This document shows positions 30,449-32,164 of a DNA stretch of 32,164 nt, one piece after another. Both the position numbers and the translations under genes were made by a program. The DNA lies in NCBI GenBank assembly GCA_013002375.1, contig JABDJW010000252.1, positions 1-32,164 of the forward strand. Reading direction: 5' to 3'. A model generated the notes under the pieces. It did not search any database, was not told the DNA's origin, and saw only the letters and a list, made by a program, of their open reading frames with translations. Source of the stretch: Acidimicrobiales bacterium (GTDB taxonomy: Bacteria > Actinomycetota > Acidimicrobiia > Acidimicrobiales > SHLQ01). Position 1 is the first letter of the stretch. Each line of letters starts with the position of its first letter.

Positions 30449-30454
30449 AGCGTA
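30449..30454 (-). promoter_or_regulatory. -10 element of the polyprenyl synthase gene
   Basis: On the minus strand TACGCT is followed by TTGCATC (seven bases) and ATG 30441, matching the leaderless pattern elsewhere in the window. Confidence 0.5.
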
Positions 30455-30480
30455 TGGGCAGAGAATGCGCCGCGGGAAAC

Positions 30481-30548
30481 CCAGGACGCCTGGATTATTT
30501 TCCCGATTCGAACGCCCACCGTGCTCGGGCGAGCATTTTCCGTGCTCG
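30481..30548. promoter_or_regulatory. Palindrome and direct repeats in the divergent clpC / polyprenyl synthase gap
   Basis: The 238-base gap 30442-30679 is richer in A/T than its surroundings. It holds the palindrome CCAGGACGCCTGG (30481-30493) and a 9-bp direct repeat CCGTGCTCG at 30519-30527 and 30540-30548, a 21-bp spacing that places both on one face of the helix. These may be operators for clpC. No CIRCE, HAIR or clear ClgR box was recognised. Confidence 0.3.
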
Positions 30549-30637
30549 CGCCCAGCTTTTGCAGCACTTTTGTCGAGGAATATTCTGCCGATGGGAACGG
30601 GCGATGGTTCGACCGATTCTCTGGGGCGCGACGCCGA

Positions 30638-30643
30638 TAGACT
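30638..30643 (+). promoter_or_regulatory. -10 element of clpC
   Basis: TAGACT lies 36 bases before GTG 30680. It predicts a leader of about 30 bases with a strong GGAGG (30668-30672) seven bases from the start, so clpC appears to be a leadered gene, unlike many here. Confidence 0.45.
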
Positions 30644-30679
30644 GCACCCACGAAACTCCAGCCCCATGGAGGCAATGAC

Positions 30680-32164
<1,485 letters not shown>

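Noticed and set aside
30570..30615. SigR-type promoter (GGAAT with GTT) upstream of clpC
   Set aside because: A GGAAT is present near 30576 but the next GTT is about 25 bases on instead of 18-19, so the spacing does not fit.

Overview
The window is high-GC, gene-dense bacterial DNA that looks chromosomal. Its content suggests an actinobacterium outside the mycobacteria, most likely of the class Acidimicrobiia. That placement is an inference from three things: a SigR/RsrA-type redox sigma pair; a DUF2342 zincin-tilS-hpt-ftsH-folE-folP-folB-folK-panC-coaX-lysS-clpC gene order that parallels the Mycobacterium tuberculosis Rv3626c to Rv3596c neighbourhood; and DUF2510 and ABC DrrAB families typical of Actinobacteria. 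No tRNA, rRNA, CRISPR array or intact transposase was seen. No stretch longer than 300 bases lacks a gene. The longest gap (7748-8037) holds a palindrome array.

Layout. 1-7600 is mixed metabolism and stress: the 3' end of a universal stress protein, a ferredoxin-like/metallo-beta-lactamase hydrolase, a DrrAB-type ABC exporter with a small membrane protein, an acyl-CoA dehydrogenase, a sterol-desaturase-family di-iron protein overlapping a methyltransferase, then a SigR-like sigma factor overlapping its RsrA-like zinc anti-sigma factor. 7600-9840 has a 50-residue zinc-ribbon protein, four GGGGTC(A/T)GACCCC-type palindromes and a secreted PAF-acetylhydrolase-like hydrolase. 9900-24095 is the conserved core: a small membrane protein coupled to a DUF2342 zincin, tilS, hpt, ftsH, then a folate run (folE, folP, a catalytically dead tyrosine-phosphatase-like protein, folB, a folK-DUF2520 fusion) running straight into panC. 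A scramblase-like protein, a methyltransferase, nadC, coaX and lysS follow. 24100-29403 is an accessory surface/secretion block between lysS and clpC: two sulfotransferases, a Wzx/MATE-like flippase and a lipoprotein fusing an M28 peptidase to an endonuclease/exonuclease/phosphatase domain. 29422-32164 has a long-chain polyprenyl diphosphate synthase divergent from clpC, which runs off the window.

Genes working together. folE, folP, folB and folK give most of the tetrahydrofolate pterin branch. panC, the DUF2520 domain (a possible ketopantoate reductase) and coaX sit on the pantothenate/CoA path, and nadC adds NAD. FtsH and ClpC are the two AAA+ protein quality-control machines. The sulfotransferases and the flippase suggest a sulfated surface glycan or lipid.

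A recurring regulatory pattern is visible. Many first-of-operon genes have a TANNNT hexamer 6-9 bases before the start codon and no Shine-Dalgarno sequence, as expected for leaderless transcripts. This was used to choose several starts (folP, nadC, the 45-residue membrane protein, the polyprenyl synthase).
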